A stretch of DNA of 64,000 bases. Source: Liolophura sinensis. Taxonomy: Eukaryota > Mollusca > Polyplacophora > Chitonida > Chitonidae. The stretch spans positions 84,738,644-84,802,643 of the forward strand of contig NC_088295.1 in NCBI RefSeq assembly GCF_032854445.1, in the 5' to 3' direction. The translations under genes were made by a program, and so were the position numbers. Below are positions 49,050-62,206 of this stretch, in pieces; the stretch's first letter is position 1; the number at the start of each line of letters is the position of its first letter. The notes beneath the pieces are model-generated. The model was given only the letters and a program-made list of their open reading frames with translations. It ran no database searches and was not told the DNA's origin.

Positions 49050-49990
49050 AAGGCCGGTTTTACTAGCTTTCTGCTCCTAAGACAGTGGTCCGATGCTGGG
49101 CAATTCCCAGGTCAAATGAAGCCTTCGTCTAGCTTTCTGCTCCTACGTCAGCGATCCGTCGCTGGGCAATTCCCAGGTCAAAAGAACCTGTCGTCTAGCT
49201 TTCTGCTCCTAAGCTTGCGGTCCGATGCTGGGCAATTCCCAGGTCAAAAGAAGTCTTCGTCTAGCTTTCTGCTCCTAAGCCTGCGGTCCGATGCTGGGCG
49301 ATCAGATGTTGGGCAGTTCCCAGGTGGAAAGAAGCCGTCCTCTAGCTTTCTGCTCCTAAGCTTGCGGTCCGATGCTGGACAGTTCTCAGGTCAAAAGAAG
49401 CCTTCGTCTAGCTTTCCGCTCCTAAGCTTGCGGTCCGATGCTGGGCAATTCCCAGGTCAAAAGAAGCCTTCGTCTAGCTTTCTGCTCCTAAGCCTGTGGT
49501 CAGATGCTGGGCGATCAGATGTTGGGCAGTTCCCAGGTGGAAAGAAGCCGTCGTCTAGATTTCTACTCCTAAGCCTGCGGTCCGATGCTGGACAGTTCTC
49601 AGGTGAAAAGAAGCTATCGTTTGGCTTTCTGCTGCTTAGCCTGCGATCCGATTCCCAGGCCAAAAGAAGCCGTTGTCCAGCTTTCTACTCCGAAGCCAGC
49701 GGTCGGATGCTTGAGAATTTCCAGCTCAAAGGAAACTTCTTGTAAGACCTAAGTCGTCTTTTGTGTTTCTCATCGTTCGACTGCCGCCGGATATTACGGA
49801 ATTCCAAGCTTCAGAAAAAGTCGTCTTACATTGGGGAATTCCGAGATCAAAAGAAGCAGTCGTCTGGCTTTTTGCTCCTAAGACAACGGTTCGATTCTTG
49901 AGAATTCCCAGGTCAAAAGAAAGTGTCTGTAAGACTGTCGCCTGATTCTGAGACATTCCCAGGGCAAAAGAAACCGTAGTCTACCTTTTT
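49050..49990 (+). repeat. 66-bp satellite (22-codon period)
   Basis: The unit, with landmarks TCTAGCTTTCTGCTCCTAAG, GCGGTCCGATGCTGGGCAAT and TCCCAGGTCAAAAGAAGCC, repeats about every 66 bp. Some units carry an extra ~18-bp GATCAGATGTTGGGC insertion. It is regular from about 49100 to 49640 and degenerate to 49990. The period being a multiple of three keeps one plus frame open for 209 codons. Confidence 0.93.
49116..49745 (+). other. 209-codon repetitive open frame within the satellite
   Basis: It translates as repeats of KKPSSSFLLLSLRSDAGQFPG: a basic pair, a serine cluster, a leucine-rich core, then an R-S-D-A-G turn. It starts at an ATG in the second unit and ends where the satellite decays. 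I see no upstream promoter, signal peptide or splice context, and the opposite strand is also partly open (49457-49663), which points to non-coding satellite. The frame has nonetheless stayed open over about nine units, so it is recorded. Confidence 0.2.
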
Positions 49991-51472
49991 ATTCGTGAGA
50001 GGGCATTACTTCACAACGGCAGCATCACAACGGCAGCATCATACCGATGTTACTACTTACACGTTTGTCCTTTCGTTTAAGGAATTTAGTGATCCATTCG
50101 TGTGTTCACCTAGTCGTTCAACGAAAAGTATGTCGGTCTCAAATTCTTTAAGCTATTGCAAAGACTGCTTCAGCTTCCTTAATATGTACTAATATTTTAC
50201 AGCATAAGTTGTGCGCATGTACTAATGGGTCATGATGTGTTGTATATTTCGATTGTCTGAAATTCCGACCAGTGCGGGTGTATTGCTGAAGTTTCCTGTT
50301 CAAAGTAAATCTATTGATCTGGGCTGCTGTCCGTCCGTCTCAGACGAAGCGCTTGCCGAATCATTCATGAGATGCTAGTGACCAGATTAGCTCTTAGCAG
50401 GCCTTGTCTCTACCTATGGTAATTGCTTTCCGGCTTAACTCCTTACTTATAACGCTACTTGTTTTCAGGTATAAATATATACAGATCAGATCAAAGGTAC
50501 TCTTCATGTCAAATACACATGTTCGACAAATTGACCACGAAGTGCTGGGCATAATTTTGCGTAAAAGTTTTGAAATCTAAATCTTAAGACGAAACATCCG
50601 AAAAAAAAAACAAACTTGTCAGGATGGTTGAGGCAAACGACGCCTTAGGTCTCAATTTCACAAATGAGATGGCACGAATAACAAGGTCTACGACAATTAA
50701 ACAATCAAAGCGTATTATCAGTGGAGTAAGAGTAAAGGAACGCTATTGTCGGGGAGTAATAGAAACCCAAGTCTCCTATTCAAGTTATAGTTTGAAAAAG
50801 AAGAAAAAAAAAGATCGATGAATCTGAGGTCACAAACTGTGATATGTGTAGATTTTAAAAAGAAAATCTTTAACAAGAAAAACAACATCTCTAACAAGAA
50901 AGACAACAACGCCGTCCTTCACTAGAGCTGCCTGTGGGAGTTAAAGTTACCTTGTAAACATTGTATCATGTGGAAAGTTATAACTGGCGGTTCTGTACTC
51001 TTCTGGCCTATCGGTAAAGGCCTTGTACATCGGAGTTCCGGTTGTTAATCAATTCCTTAACAAACCTCGAGAGACTTTGTTGTTTTATGGTCAAGAAGAA
51101 ACAATTCCTGTTGAGGTAATTGTGCTTTCCGTAAGGTTCTTTTTTATTTGAGTCGTTACTGTTGCAAGGCGGGATATCAGCAGAGTGCATCTGCTGTTCC
51201 GACATTAACGCCAGCTTATCGCCGCCAATATATGACCAGATGCACTTTGATGATATGACAACCGTAGCTGGTCCAGCGTCTTAAATTATAAAGTTTTTTT
51301 CAACCTTTGAATTACAGATATAAATCAACCATTAGTTCAGCCATTCTCGTGATTTTTGTCATCAAACCGATGTTTACTACTTGTTGTCGATGTTACTATT
51401 TATAGAAATCAGTATTGCACTTCAGAGCTCGGATGCAGTCTCACCGGATCAACCGCGTCCTTGACTCTGACA
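49991..51472. other. no recognisable gene
   Basis: Unique-looking sequence. A small direct duplication of CACAACGGCAGCAT occurs at about 50012-50039. No motif in the short frames. Confidence 0.45.
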
Positions 51473-51788
51473 TTTTAGAAACTGTAACTACGTATATACC
51501 ATATACTGTTCACCTAGAAACTTTAACTACGTATATACCGTATACTGTTCACATAGAAACTGTAACTACGTATATACCATATACTGTTCACCTAGAAACT
51601 TTAACTACGTATACACCGTATACTGTTCACCTAGAAACTTTAACTACGTATATACCGTATACTGTTCACCCAGAAACTGTAACTACGTATATACCATATA
51701 CTGTTCACCTAGAAACTGTAACTACGTATATACCATATACTGTTCACCTAGAAACTGTAACTACGCATATACCATATACTGTTCACCT
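51473..51788 (+). repeat. 39-bp satellite, about eight units
   Basis: The unit reads GAAACTGTAACTACGTATAT then ACCATATACTGTTCACCTA, 39 bp. There are about eight tandem copies differing by single bases (ACT/TTA, ATATACC/ACACCG). Adjacent copies touch without spacers. A plus frame (51415-51840, 141 codons) is open through it as a 13-residue ETVTTYIPYTVHL repeat, again because 39 is divisible by three. Confidence 0.95.
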
Positions 51789-54700
51789 TATGCTTTCGTA
51801 TGATCTGCTACAAGTCAATTTCCCCAAGAGGCACCGCTGATATCAGCACCTTCAGTAAAAACACTATTATTCACACTGTAAGCACCCAAAACCTTTAAGT
51901 GTAACCTAGTCATACCAGTCATACCTGAAAACCTTTTTTCATGGTGTCATGGACAAAAGGCGTACTTGTCATTAACATAAGGATTGCATAACAAGAAAGA
52001 AGTGTATGCGGTAGAATGCACTCTACCACGAACCGATCGTCGATGATATTTGCACAAGAAAAGGTGTACCACTATACGTGCTCATCATGCTCTACTTGCC
52101 GGGTACGGAGAACTCTCTAATTTTGTTGCTCCTGTCAATTCTGGTGTCTTCAAATCGATTCCCGAGTAACAAATCGATAACCTTCATCAAACAAATCAAG
52201 ACGCGGGAGATCGGGTGATAGAGGGAAATTTGAGTTGGGCAGATCGAGAGCTAATGGGTTCTTACCCGGCAAGTCTCCTGTGTAACAGTACGGGTCCATT
52301 CTGTAATCACATTAACACTGTGATGAGTCCGTATCAGGAGGTAGTGACCACTCTGTATGCGTGCGGTAGCTGGTCAGTGTGGCTGCTATCGCGTTAACGA
52401 CTTAAAAGCCATCCAAACAATGGAGGGATGCTTGCCCATTACTTACCTGGACACCCAATCTAGATCCGATCCGATAACCACACACCTTTTGTTTTTGGCC
52501 ACGTGTGATCCCTCCAGTCTCCCGAATGAAACTGAACTCGGTCGGGGCAAGGTGACATTATTCCCTATGGATACAGTAGAGCTGAAACGTAGCGAATGAA
52601 AAACTCATGGACGATGGCATCAGAAAACACGACAGGAGGTCTCGGAGTTGCAAGGGGGCTGCATGGGGGTGCAGCTTCCCCGTTGTGTCTGTTATTATTC
52701 GACACTTGTTAAAAGCAGGTTAAGTGAGTAGGAATTACACAATGGAAATGTAAATGATTACTAATGTCCACTATGTGTAGAAACTGTGTGGGCAACGAAG
52801 TCTCTATCACCTCATTAATCTCATACAGATAAGTATATACGAAGCAACACAAATTTTGTATTCAGACAATAATTGGAAATTAATTCTAGCATAGAGTTTT
52901 TAGTATTTTTATTACTTTATTTGGCTGAATCACAGCGTACTCAAGGCTAAATAACTTAGCAATTACCATATACTTGATAGCCTTACACACGTTAATTCAG
53001 TCGCGGTTGATTTAACCGGAAGAGGTGGGGGATGGGGGTGGGGGAGTCAACTTAGTGGTCTATGTTTAGATGAACATTTTACCATAATGACATGGATTGC
53101 TCAGTCAGTGGGTACCAACCGTGATAAAACACGAAGTATTCATACAAGCTACTAAATTTTCCCCCTGAGTACTTTAACGTAACCAAGCCAAACATGTTTG
53201 TTTCTATGTTTCTGTTATTGAGCTAGGAATAAAGAATTTGCAAACCCTTTTTTATTTGTACTGTTTTGGGGAAAATTATTATCTCATCTTCTGGAAGTGA
53301 TTATCTTACCCTACAAGAGGCTGAAATATGGAAGCAAACACGCTTTGTCTTTCGTTTATCACAGCAATTACTTTTGTCTTCTCCTCGATTTAGCTTAAAG
53401 AATCTGAGTGCTCTGATTAAGCTATTGCTGATCTTGCAGTTTGCAATTGGACGTATTAGCTCTCTAGTGCGTTACAAGTTCCCAATAAATATTTGAATGG
53501 GTTTAATAAAGAGAGTAGAAAAGCAAATGTCAGCAGGCGTTATTGCCCTACGGTGAGTCCCGTGGGTAACATCTCAAATTCAGCTCCCGTGCAGGCCCGT
53601 ATAACGGTGACCATCTCTCTGGGGAACGCTTTATCATGAGCTTTTTAATTATATTTGCGACTATTTAGAAAGATTCTTTGTTACGTTATTTCTAAAGCGG
53701 GAGTGAATTTTGTTTTCTGTTCGTATTTATTTTAGATATAAATTCCATTTGTTGTATAAATATGTATCAAGGTATCCAGATTTTCTGCCTATAGTTAAGA
53801 TAGAACTAGTATCGTTAGGGGTAGATCAGGGCGAAGGCTGCAGAGCCTCTTGTGTGTTTCATAGATTAATTACGTTGCTGATCGACACAGGAAGCTTTCT
53901 ATACTGACTGTGTTTACTTGCTCTGAGTACTGGAGGCTGTGGTATTGATTCTGTGGACAACAAAACCGACTGGATTCCGGACTATAATATTATAATAGTA
54001 AATTAATAAAGACGGTTATCCGAGTAACAAACAGATACATAGCACCAATTAACCCAGGTTTTTATCTCAATTCATATGAAACAAACGTCCACTACAGTAT
54101 GTCTGATTTGAGACTCACAGTCGTAAGAGTTTCCTGGGAGAGTGTCCCACTTGGAATAGTGGACTCTCGGTATAGGATTAGGGATAAGAGGTTGGCCAGT
54201 GTTAAACGTTCTCAAGTCTCTCCTGATTCATCCTTTTGATTGACCAACAGCTTGAACAAATCTGGAGATATCATCAGTATGATGCAGCTAAGCGTCCATG
54301 ACCCATACTTTGAGCTGTTATATTTTGGCGGGAAATAAATCCGCGCTTGGCTGCTTAAAACCCCAGTATTGTGTTGTGTGGAGCCAGTGCCTGGCGCCAA
54401 GCAGTTGAGGTGGCGACTGACTTGGCCAAGTTCGCGCGGCCTCCTTTATACTCCAGAACTTTGATTAAGTGTTTCTTTGGAAGAAACCACCTTCACTGTG
54501 CCAAGGACGTTGTTCAGCATGACTCCATGAAGAGGGACTTGTGTGATATTGGACATGCCCTTCACACAGTATCAGTTGACAACAGTTATGTTGCTCCGCG
54601 CACTATAAGCTATTTACAGCCTATTTTACCGGCTCTTTGACTGGCAAGTGAGCAAAAGCGCTACTTAGACTACAGATCGATACATACAGCAATTCGCTTA

Positions 54701-57670
54701 TTGATCGTACAGCCTAACCCTAGATCAGTGTCACTCCAGCAGCAGCCTCGCTTCATTGAAGACCACTTCTATGGCGACTAGCAGATTGGGACAAGCCCAC
54801 GGGCTAGATTTTACGGTTCACTAACAGGTAGGTCGTGTTCAACCATCTTGCCAACTCCTAAACTACGGACAATATCTGTTTTCAGGTAATAATGAAACTT
54901 TCCGCCTTATTGAAAATCATTAGATAGGTGCTCACGTCAACATTTACTATACCTTCAGGTAAGAATTCTGTGCTTAAACTCCCAATAGTTAAGGACGTAA
55001 GCGAAAAGAAACAGTTGGCATCTAAATTATGCTTGATACTCTTTTTCTATGCTTTCGCGGATATGGTATTGGCGACCTGGTTCTTCCGATGTTTTCTCAA
55101 TCTTCTATTTCACTGTGTGGGATGTACGTGTATTGTTTTGTAGGATCCCCATAGTACTGGCCCTATTCATTGTTTTACTCTGTTATTATTTGTAAATTAA
55201 ATGTGACGTTAATATAGCATTTTGAGTAATTCTATGCTAGTAACATCTAATATATTGTAATTGACAAAACTGTATATTACACTTTTACCCAATTCTGCTT
55301 GAAGGATTGCTCTAGGGGCGTGTAATTTTTTTACTATTCAAGCGTTTACATAAACAGAATAAAACTTATCTAAGATAAAATGACTAGAGGTCGAATTTAA
55401 CCGGTTACGTGAGACCAATTGTCAACTATTACACTGTCATAGCCACTCTGGTTTTACTCTCATAATTGTAATTGTAATAAATAAATAATTCATAATTGTA
55501 AAGCGGGACATCTTTACGTAAATGACGAACTTCCTCAAGTGCTGTATCAGTATTTAATTGAACGTTTGTACCACTTTGTATCCTTGTCGCAGTGTGTTGC
55601 CGATGGATTTCGCAATGCAAGAGCAAAGGCACATTTCTTACCGCGGTTTTGTTTTTTTTTGGTTCTTGACATTTTACTGCATGAAATCTGACATAAATTT
55701 TCCATCAGATTATCGTGCAGACTCTGATGGCAGATGTTAAGACTTTTGAAAAATATTGCAATGTTAAATGGAACTTTTACGTCTTACATATAAATGTACG
55801 ATCTTAAACGTATGGTGAAAAGAAAATGATTGTGCGTTTTGTCATGAACCCAGTTTGGAACTAGGTGTCCTCAGTGTCTAAAGAAAGGAGAATCAGTTTT
55901 AGTCTGGTTTCAGGTCATTAGCCTAAATTGCACAGGACGTAAAACCTAGGTTAATGGACCTACTTCGTTCAACAGAATCTACGTGTTATCTTCAGTGCCA
56001 GGTGGATTTTACTTCATCGCGTTTTCATTCTGTTATGGACCATCTCAGTTATCTGATAAAATCGGTTCTACAGGATGTCCTGGTTGCTTTAAAAGAACGC
56101 ATCAGACAAATAAATGCTTGATTTTGTACTGCTGTTTCTGGCGATTGGTTCGTGCTGGTTAAAGACTCCGATAATAAAAATGTAGAAGGAATGTGTAAAA
56201 AAGATGAGATTTCAGCAAAGGGAAGTTTTTCATCTCTTGTGAGATTGATTTGCCAATGTTTTATGATAACATGTCATAAAACACAAATTGCAAGTGCTAA
56301 AACGTCGTCAAGTTTTCAAGAAGAATTGATTTGTGTTGCCATGTCTACGCGTGTGATCGACACTAGACCCTACAAAATGGCCGTTTTTACGGGATCGCAA
56401 TTTTGAGCACAAACCATTATGTTATAAATTTGGATGCCGCTGTGCTGAAGTATTACACGATAACATTTCAGAAACGTGAGCAGTGTTAGCCGGTAAATCA
56501 GCTCTATGTTCTCGGTCAATGGTTGTCGAGGTCGCCAATCTGCCAGCGTGATGAAATCCCAGCGCCATGAATGTGTCTAGGAAATGAAATTATATGATCC
56601 GTGCACTTTTCAATAGACTGTATCGATATTCGACGTTAGATTGCAAGAAGGGTCTTGGCGATATCGGGGCTGTGATGAGCAAATTAACGGCAAGCCGCTG
56701 AGCCAAACTCGCAGATGAAAATAAACAAGGGCATTATCGTTTTGACGAAAATAGCACTTTTTCACTAGTTGGTCGAAAGTTTACGTGCCTGTGCTGATTT
56801 GCGTTCAATCATGATGCAAAATTTTAATTTTTTTTTCATCGAAAATCAAACGAAGACAACGAAATGCAGCAAATGTGTTTGTCAGTGCATACATTTGCAC
56901 CATTCAAGCATATTATTCGCAGCGTACTTCCAATTTAACTTGATGTTTTATGCCATACAGTGTAATGGAAGTTGATTGGTAGTGGGCACTGGGACCCTCT
57001 CTGTGTGACACCACTTAATAAGCCAGTGTCTCACAACGGCTGTTGGACAAGTTGTCACAATCCATGTTGCAACATAAAGCCTCGGAACTGCATGTACATA
57101 CATGTGTCCTCATGCTTCTACAAAAACATGGAGGATTTTGCCGCAAGATTATATTTAACCTTATGTTCCGGTCCAACAAAAGCTTCAGAACACTTCCTAG
57201 AGCACGACTAAAAGAGATATTTGCTGTGAGCTAACAACCCATAAATATTATATCAAAGAAAACGCCTTTTCACTAAGAATACGTCAGTGGCCCATGTGAC
57301 ACATAAGATCACCAATAGGGGAGTTTCAAGTCCTAATCTATCCTGTGACCTGCCAAAAATTTTAGAGGCAACTATTGCGGTATCATATTTACTAAAACAT
57401 TGTCGCCTGAAAAGTATTTCGCCAAAAGTCATTTAGAGGAGAAAGACGATGGAGAAAATTGAGCAGGTGAACATTTGTGAACTTAATCAAAAGAAAGAGG
57501 TGTCATTTGTGCCTCTAGAACACGATGACACAAGTGATCGGTGAATGAGTGTCTACAAAGGTTGCCTAATATCTTTCACAAGTGACCCAATACATGAGGA
57601 CTGTTTTTACCGTCAACGACAAAAAGAGGTCTAACTCGAAACTTCCCTATGACAGATAACCCATAACAAC
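51789..57670. other. no recognisable gene
   Basis: Mostly AT-rich with a few GC-richer pockets (52.2-52.7 kb). A G-rich string (GGTGGGGGATGGGGGTGGGG) is at about 53026-53045. No frame shows a recognisable domain. Confidence 0.5.
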
Positions 57671-57679
57671 GTCCCTTTA

Positions 57680-57924
57680 TTTATTTATTTATTTGATTGG
57701 TATTTTACGGCGTACTCAAGAATATTTCACTAATACGACGGCGGCCAGCATTATGGTGAGAGGAAACCGGGCTCACACGACCATCCGCAGGTTGCTGCCA
57801 GACCTTCCCACGTACGGCCAGCGTGAACTGGTCTTGAACTCATAACGACCGCATTGGTGAGAGGCTACTGGGTCATTAGGCAGCGCTAGCGCGCTAACAA
57901 ACTGAGCCACGGAGATCCCTACAT
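57680..57924 (-). repeat. full-length tRNA-derived SINE with target duplication
   Basis: The best complete copy in the window, 245 bp on the minus strand. It has a tRNA-like head (TCCGTGGCTCAGTTTGTTAG, then a B-box-like GAGTTCAAGACC), a body (GTACGTGGGAAGGTCTGGCA, CCATAATGCTGGCCGCCGTC) and a tail (GTACGCCGTAAAATACCAAT) ending in (AAAT)n. It is flanked by GTCCCTTTA at 57671-57679 and 57925-57933. Such elements are transcribed by pol III from the internal A and B boxes and mobilised by a LINE partner. Confidence 0.95.
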
Positions 57925-57964
57925 GTCCCTTTAAATATGTAACATAATCCTCACTTAGACCTCA

Positions 57965-57992
57965 TGACCTTGACCTCGTGACCTCGACCTCG
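57965..57992. promoter_or_regulatory. cluster of nuclear-receptor-like half-sites
   Basis: TGACCT occurs at 57965-57970, 57971-57976 and 57979-57984, followed by CGACCTCG. On the minus strand this contains TCAAGGTCA, the extended half-site preferred by FTZ-F1/ERR-type monomeric receptors, and a DR2 arrangement. It could equally be a short tandem duplication of TGACCTCG-like sequence. No nearby gene is known. Confidence 0.3.
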
Positions 57993-60900
57993 TCGCCTCA
58001 TTTCGAAAGACACATGCATACAGTATAGCACAGCGATGGGGGAAATGTCAAAGAATCCATTACTCGATGCGTATAACATGTGAAGTGAACAATTTGCGAC
58101 ACAATGTGATGGTGTGTCTCAAACCTGTAGATATATTTTTTACCGCAACGAACTGGTCTACATGATGACTGCATTGTTGTTCTAATTGTTTCTGTTATTC
58201 TGGCTGTTGGGTTGATGGTCTAGGATGCAATTCTTGTTTGAACCTAGGGTGCGCTTTTTGATGAACATGATCATGATTTCAACGGGTAAAACATCAAGTC
58301 TGTCCAAGCCGTGCAGTCTTCGCTCTTAGATAAAACATATCACTTGTATTATAGTTGAGTTCATAACGCAAATAGGTAGTTGGCAAGCGGCATAGCTTGG
58401 AAGCCGGTTTATGTACCGGGAAAATCTTCAGAGATCACGATGCCCATAAATAATCTCAGTCAACTGATACACTCAATCACCCATATTATGTTTGCAGAAC
58501 TAATTCGTTACAGACCTCTTTCCTGTCGAATCACGGTTTCATGTATTAATTGCGTTCATCCATAAACGTTTATAACGTTTTTTTTCAAAATTCAAAAACG
58601 TACAGGCGTTGTTTAAGGACGCTTGTTGTTCACATTGAATGTGGGGAAATGCCTTGAAAAATGAAAGCATTTAATTTGCCAGTACTTGTAACTAGCTTAG
58701 ATGATCATCTCATCACAGATAACACAATATAGAGCTTTTCATTTTACATTCGGTTTTATTGTCTCAAATAGCAATAAAACTCATGAACGCTGACTATTAA
58801 TTTTTTTTTACTTTAAAATTAATGTCCAATTAGGGTACGTGAAGACTTTGAATTTCGCTGTTGTGGTCGTTGTTGATACTGACCATCGCGCATGACGAAT
58901 GTGTCGTGAACAAAAAGACCTTGCAGCCTAGTAGTATACTCCGGATGACGCAAAGTTAATAGAAATTTTGTATTGCTTGCAGATTTCATCAAATATAAGA
59001 CGTCTGTTCCGTCTGAAAAGAATACTGCGACAATACCATTTACTTAATTGCTTCTCCGACTTTGATATATGATATGTTTTTGGTTACATGTTGTTTTTTT
59101 TATCCCCTGTGGTGCATTTTGCGCTTGGCTGATATTTATCTTTTAGCATGGGAATTCTCCAATCTCACTAACGTCTTAGGAACACGCGGTATTGTTTTCA
59201 GTTGTACTGTCATGTCTGTTAGCAAGTATTATGGGGTCTTACAAACGGAGATGATCCTCTGATCACCTTCGTCTCGGTGGACGGTCAGTCTGGCTGGTTA
59301 ACGTGGCAACAATCAGGAAATGCAACATAGAATCCTTACCTATACCTAGACAAGGCAATTTGCCGAATCCCAATGACACGAGCTTGATCTTCTTACCGAG
59401 CTTTTCACCTTTTTGTTCCATGTTTGCAAGAAAGCACTTTTCCTAACACGTGCATTTGGGTTGATTGTCAAATGCATAGCAGGTTTGTATTCTCAGATCA
59501 TGCATTATCTTTTTGAATTCAAAGCACAGGTAACCTCTATGCCATTTGGAAAAAAGCATTTCTTCTGTCATATAAGGTATGAACCATGGTTAATACACCT
59601 ACCGTGTCTTTTTAGCACAAATGACACTGTTCGTATTTCCTATGATCTCGTAAAAGACTCGCCTAATTTAACATGCTCTCTTTGATTCATAGTTTGTTGT
59701 CTTTTACCCGTTGTTGTGGGTAAGAACTTTTAATAGATTGTCATAAATCCATGTTGTTGTTGTTAGATTGACAGATCCTGCTCACTGAAGTCAAGCGGCT
59801 GGCAGCCAGTGATATGTGCCGAGAAGATGTTAGGGGTAAATGTTACCGCACAGATATATACCTACTGTAACAACCAAAAGTCACTATTTTCTTTGCTTTT
59901 ATCTGAGACATTTCTACCCAATTTTATTTTCTACTCGATATCTTGAACGAGAATACTGAGTATATGGGCCCTGACATAAGCCCCTTAGTGACCTGACGAT
60001 TTCGGTTTTGTCGACACAGCCTTGATACACAAAGAATCGGCATGACCGAAATTTGCCGTTTTCCACACACCATTTTAAAATGAGATATATCGACGATTCA
60101 TTTTTCAACTAAACACTAAGTTATTAGATACAAGTTTAGTTATTTAATCTTTATTCATTGGGGGATATATGATGAGGCTTTCGTCCCTTTTAAGAAATAT
60201 ATCTCATCCTTATAGCGAAGTAAAATTGTCTGTTGCTGTCAGTTTTAGTGATTTTTGCCTCCAATGATTAAATTTATTTTTTGATGGATTTAGTTAACCA
60301 CTGCAAGTAATATATTTAAGATTTTATGAAAAACTTTATATATGAAAAACTATTGTATTGAATAGACGAAGCATTTCAGAACACATCATGCATGCCTTGT
60401 CATTTTGAATGCACGAATGGAACACTCTCTTCTGCGAAAATTGCCCGAGATCACGCAACTACATGTTCATCTTAATTTAATCTAACAGTACTGACTCTCA
60501 TTCATTAGAGGTTTTATTCTAAAATGTCCTCGGTCCAGTATCTTTCTATGAAATAATCAGAAACGATTTCAATATGATTGTTCCACACCGCAGTTATCGA
60601 CCAGGATGTTTGGAATCTCTTCGTCAATGATTTTGCTGACGCGTATTTGTGTACATTGTACTATAGTCTGTTTCTTATAGATAGTCGCGTATATTCAGCT
60701 GTCTGTAAAATCAGTCGTATTCGCTACCAAAATTGCCTTTAGCCAGTGATACGTAACAACACAAGCTCTACACATTGAAATGTTGAACGTCCATATTATT
60801 AAAAGGGAAATGCTGTTACGTCGATATCAGTTTAGGTAACTGGTGTGGCCCTCCGTAAAAAAACGTTGAACCCCGCCTAATATCCATCATGCTACTGGTT

Positions 60901-61149
60901 TTTTCATAATCATGACGTCACCTGAGGTAATGGGTTCATTCTGTCGAACCCGAGCTTATGGACCTTCGTTATACATGTGTGCTATATAGTATATGGGAAG
61001 TAACTCTGTATGTTCAAGGTACAAAGAAGGATAACTCTAGATATGTGCAAATAAGGTCACTTCCGGTTTGCACCTCCAAATGGTTGTCACATGTTGCTGA
61101 AATCTATTACCATCTTCATGTTCATCCCTGCCAGACGAACCACAGCATG
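57993..61149. other. no recognisable gene
   Basis: AT-rich. Frames such as 59062-59262 and 59413-59685 lack a recognisable motif. An LTR of the downstream gypsy element may occupy the last few hundred bases (TATA-like sequence near 60983), but without a second copy I cannot place it. Confidence 0.45.
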
Positions 61150-61224
61150 GCAAATTGCGACGAGGCTGGGGTGTTCTAGCTGGTTATACAGATTCTGAAG
61201 CACTTTCAAAGGGAGGAAACTCAC

Positions 61225-61800
61225 AATAACATCTGTAGGACATATTCAGCCTTTTGATGAGGGAAATGAGGACTGGATTTCGTGTGTAGAACGACTGGAA
61301 GAGCATTTTTCACCTAAGCCGTCAGTTATCAGTGACCGTTTCAGTTTCTACAAACGAGACCAGAGACCAGAGGGATGGGGAGACGATTTCTTCTTACATT
61401 GCTGAACTGAGGCTCTACGCGATGGCTTAGTGTGTGGACTCCGTTCTGAAGTGATTCAAAAAGCCTTACTAACTGAAACGGAACTTCCCTGTGAAAAAGC
61501 GGTGCAGATTCCCTCGTCAAGGAAATGTGCAGCTCAAGACACGGTGCAGCTCAGTCTAAACGCCCAGTCTGATGTCAGTAATGTGTCAACCCAAAATAGG
61601 AGAAGTCAGCGGCGTTCTAGACCGAACTTTGACAAGAAACGACCGTGCACTTGCTGTGGAGGGAAATCTCACTCAAAGGAGGAGGAGTGTTGGTACAAAA
61701 ATGAAACTTGACACTTATGTGGTGTAAAGGGACATCTGAAACAGATTTGTCACAATAGAAGTTCAAAGCCGTCCAAGACAAGCGGAAAGGAAATTTCCCT
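61225..61800 (+). pseudogene. gypsy element 2 gag with two knuckles, one broken
   Basis: Capsid landmarks: GHIQPFDEGNEDWISCVERL from about 61237, FSFYKRDQRPE, and VCGLRSEVIQKALL at about 61433-61474, separated by frame changes. The first knuckle, at 61646-61690, is CTCCGG-x-SH...C with altered spacing. In the second knuckle (61709-61750) the first Cys codon is TGA (61709-61711). The remainder, HLCGVKGHLKQIC, is intact, so a single base change both ends translation and removes the zinc ligand. Gag packages the element's RNA into particles. This one cannot. Confidence 0.88.
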
Positions 61801-62206
61801 ATGTGGAGGATGACAACCATACAGCAAGTGTAGACTCTGACGGTAATAAAACCTTATGGGTGAATACCCTGTCCAGAAATAAGGAAACTGGGTTAAACAG
61901 TAGTTCTAAACCAAATGTGTCTGTTAGTGATACACCTAGTTCAAATTTTCAGAATGAATGTTTGAATAATGGCCATGCTAGTCGCGATGATAATTGCATT
62001 GGAATCATCACTGTGGAAGGTATGTATAAAAAATACAGCAAATGAAAATGTCAGCAATGTAAAAGTTAATGAATGTGTTTACTCTGACAAAATGGTTACT
62101 GCATATAACATGGAAGATATCCATGTAAATGATCTAAAGGAAAGTTACAACCTATATGTACAGTTAAAATGATTGAAAGGAATGTTAACTAAATTGATGA
62201 AGTAAT
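61801..62206 (+). pseudogene. gag-pol junction remnant, protease motif absent
   Basis: Open stretches at 61803-62045 and 61969-62172 are Ser/Asn/Asp-rich and lack the D-T/S-G protease signature. The next recognisable segment lies beyond the RT catalytic YxDD. The simplest reading is a deletion running from within or before protease to just after that motif. Confidence 0.65.

Noticed and set aside
51473-51788. CRISPR-like array of direct repeats
   Set aside because: Units abut without unique spacers and the sequence is animal nuclear DNA; it is a simple satellite.
53026-53045. G-quadruplex candidate on the plus strand
   Set aside because: Only three strong G runs are close together, with GG before them. 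The canonical four runs of three or more are not met without splitting a run.
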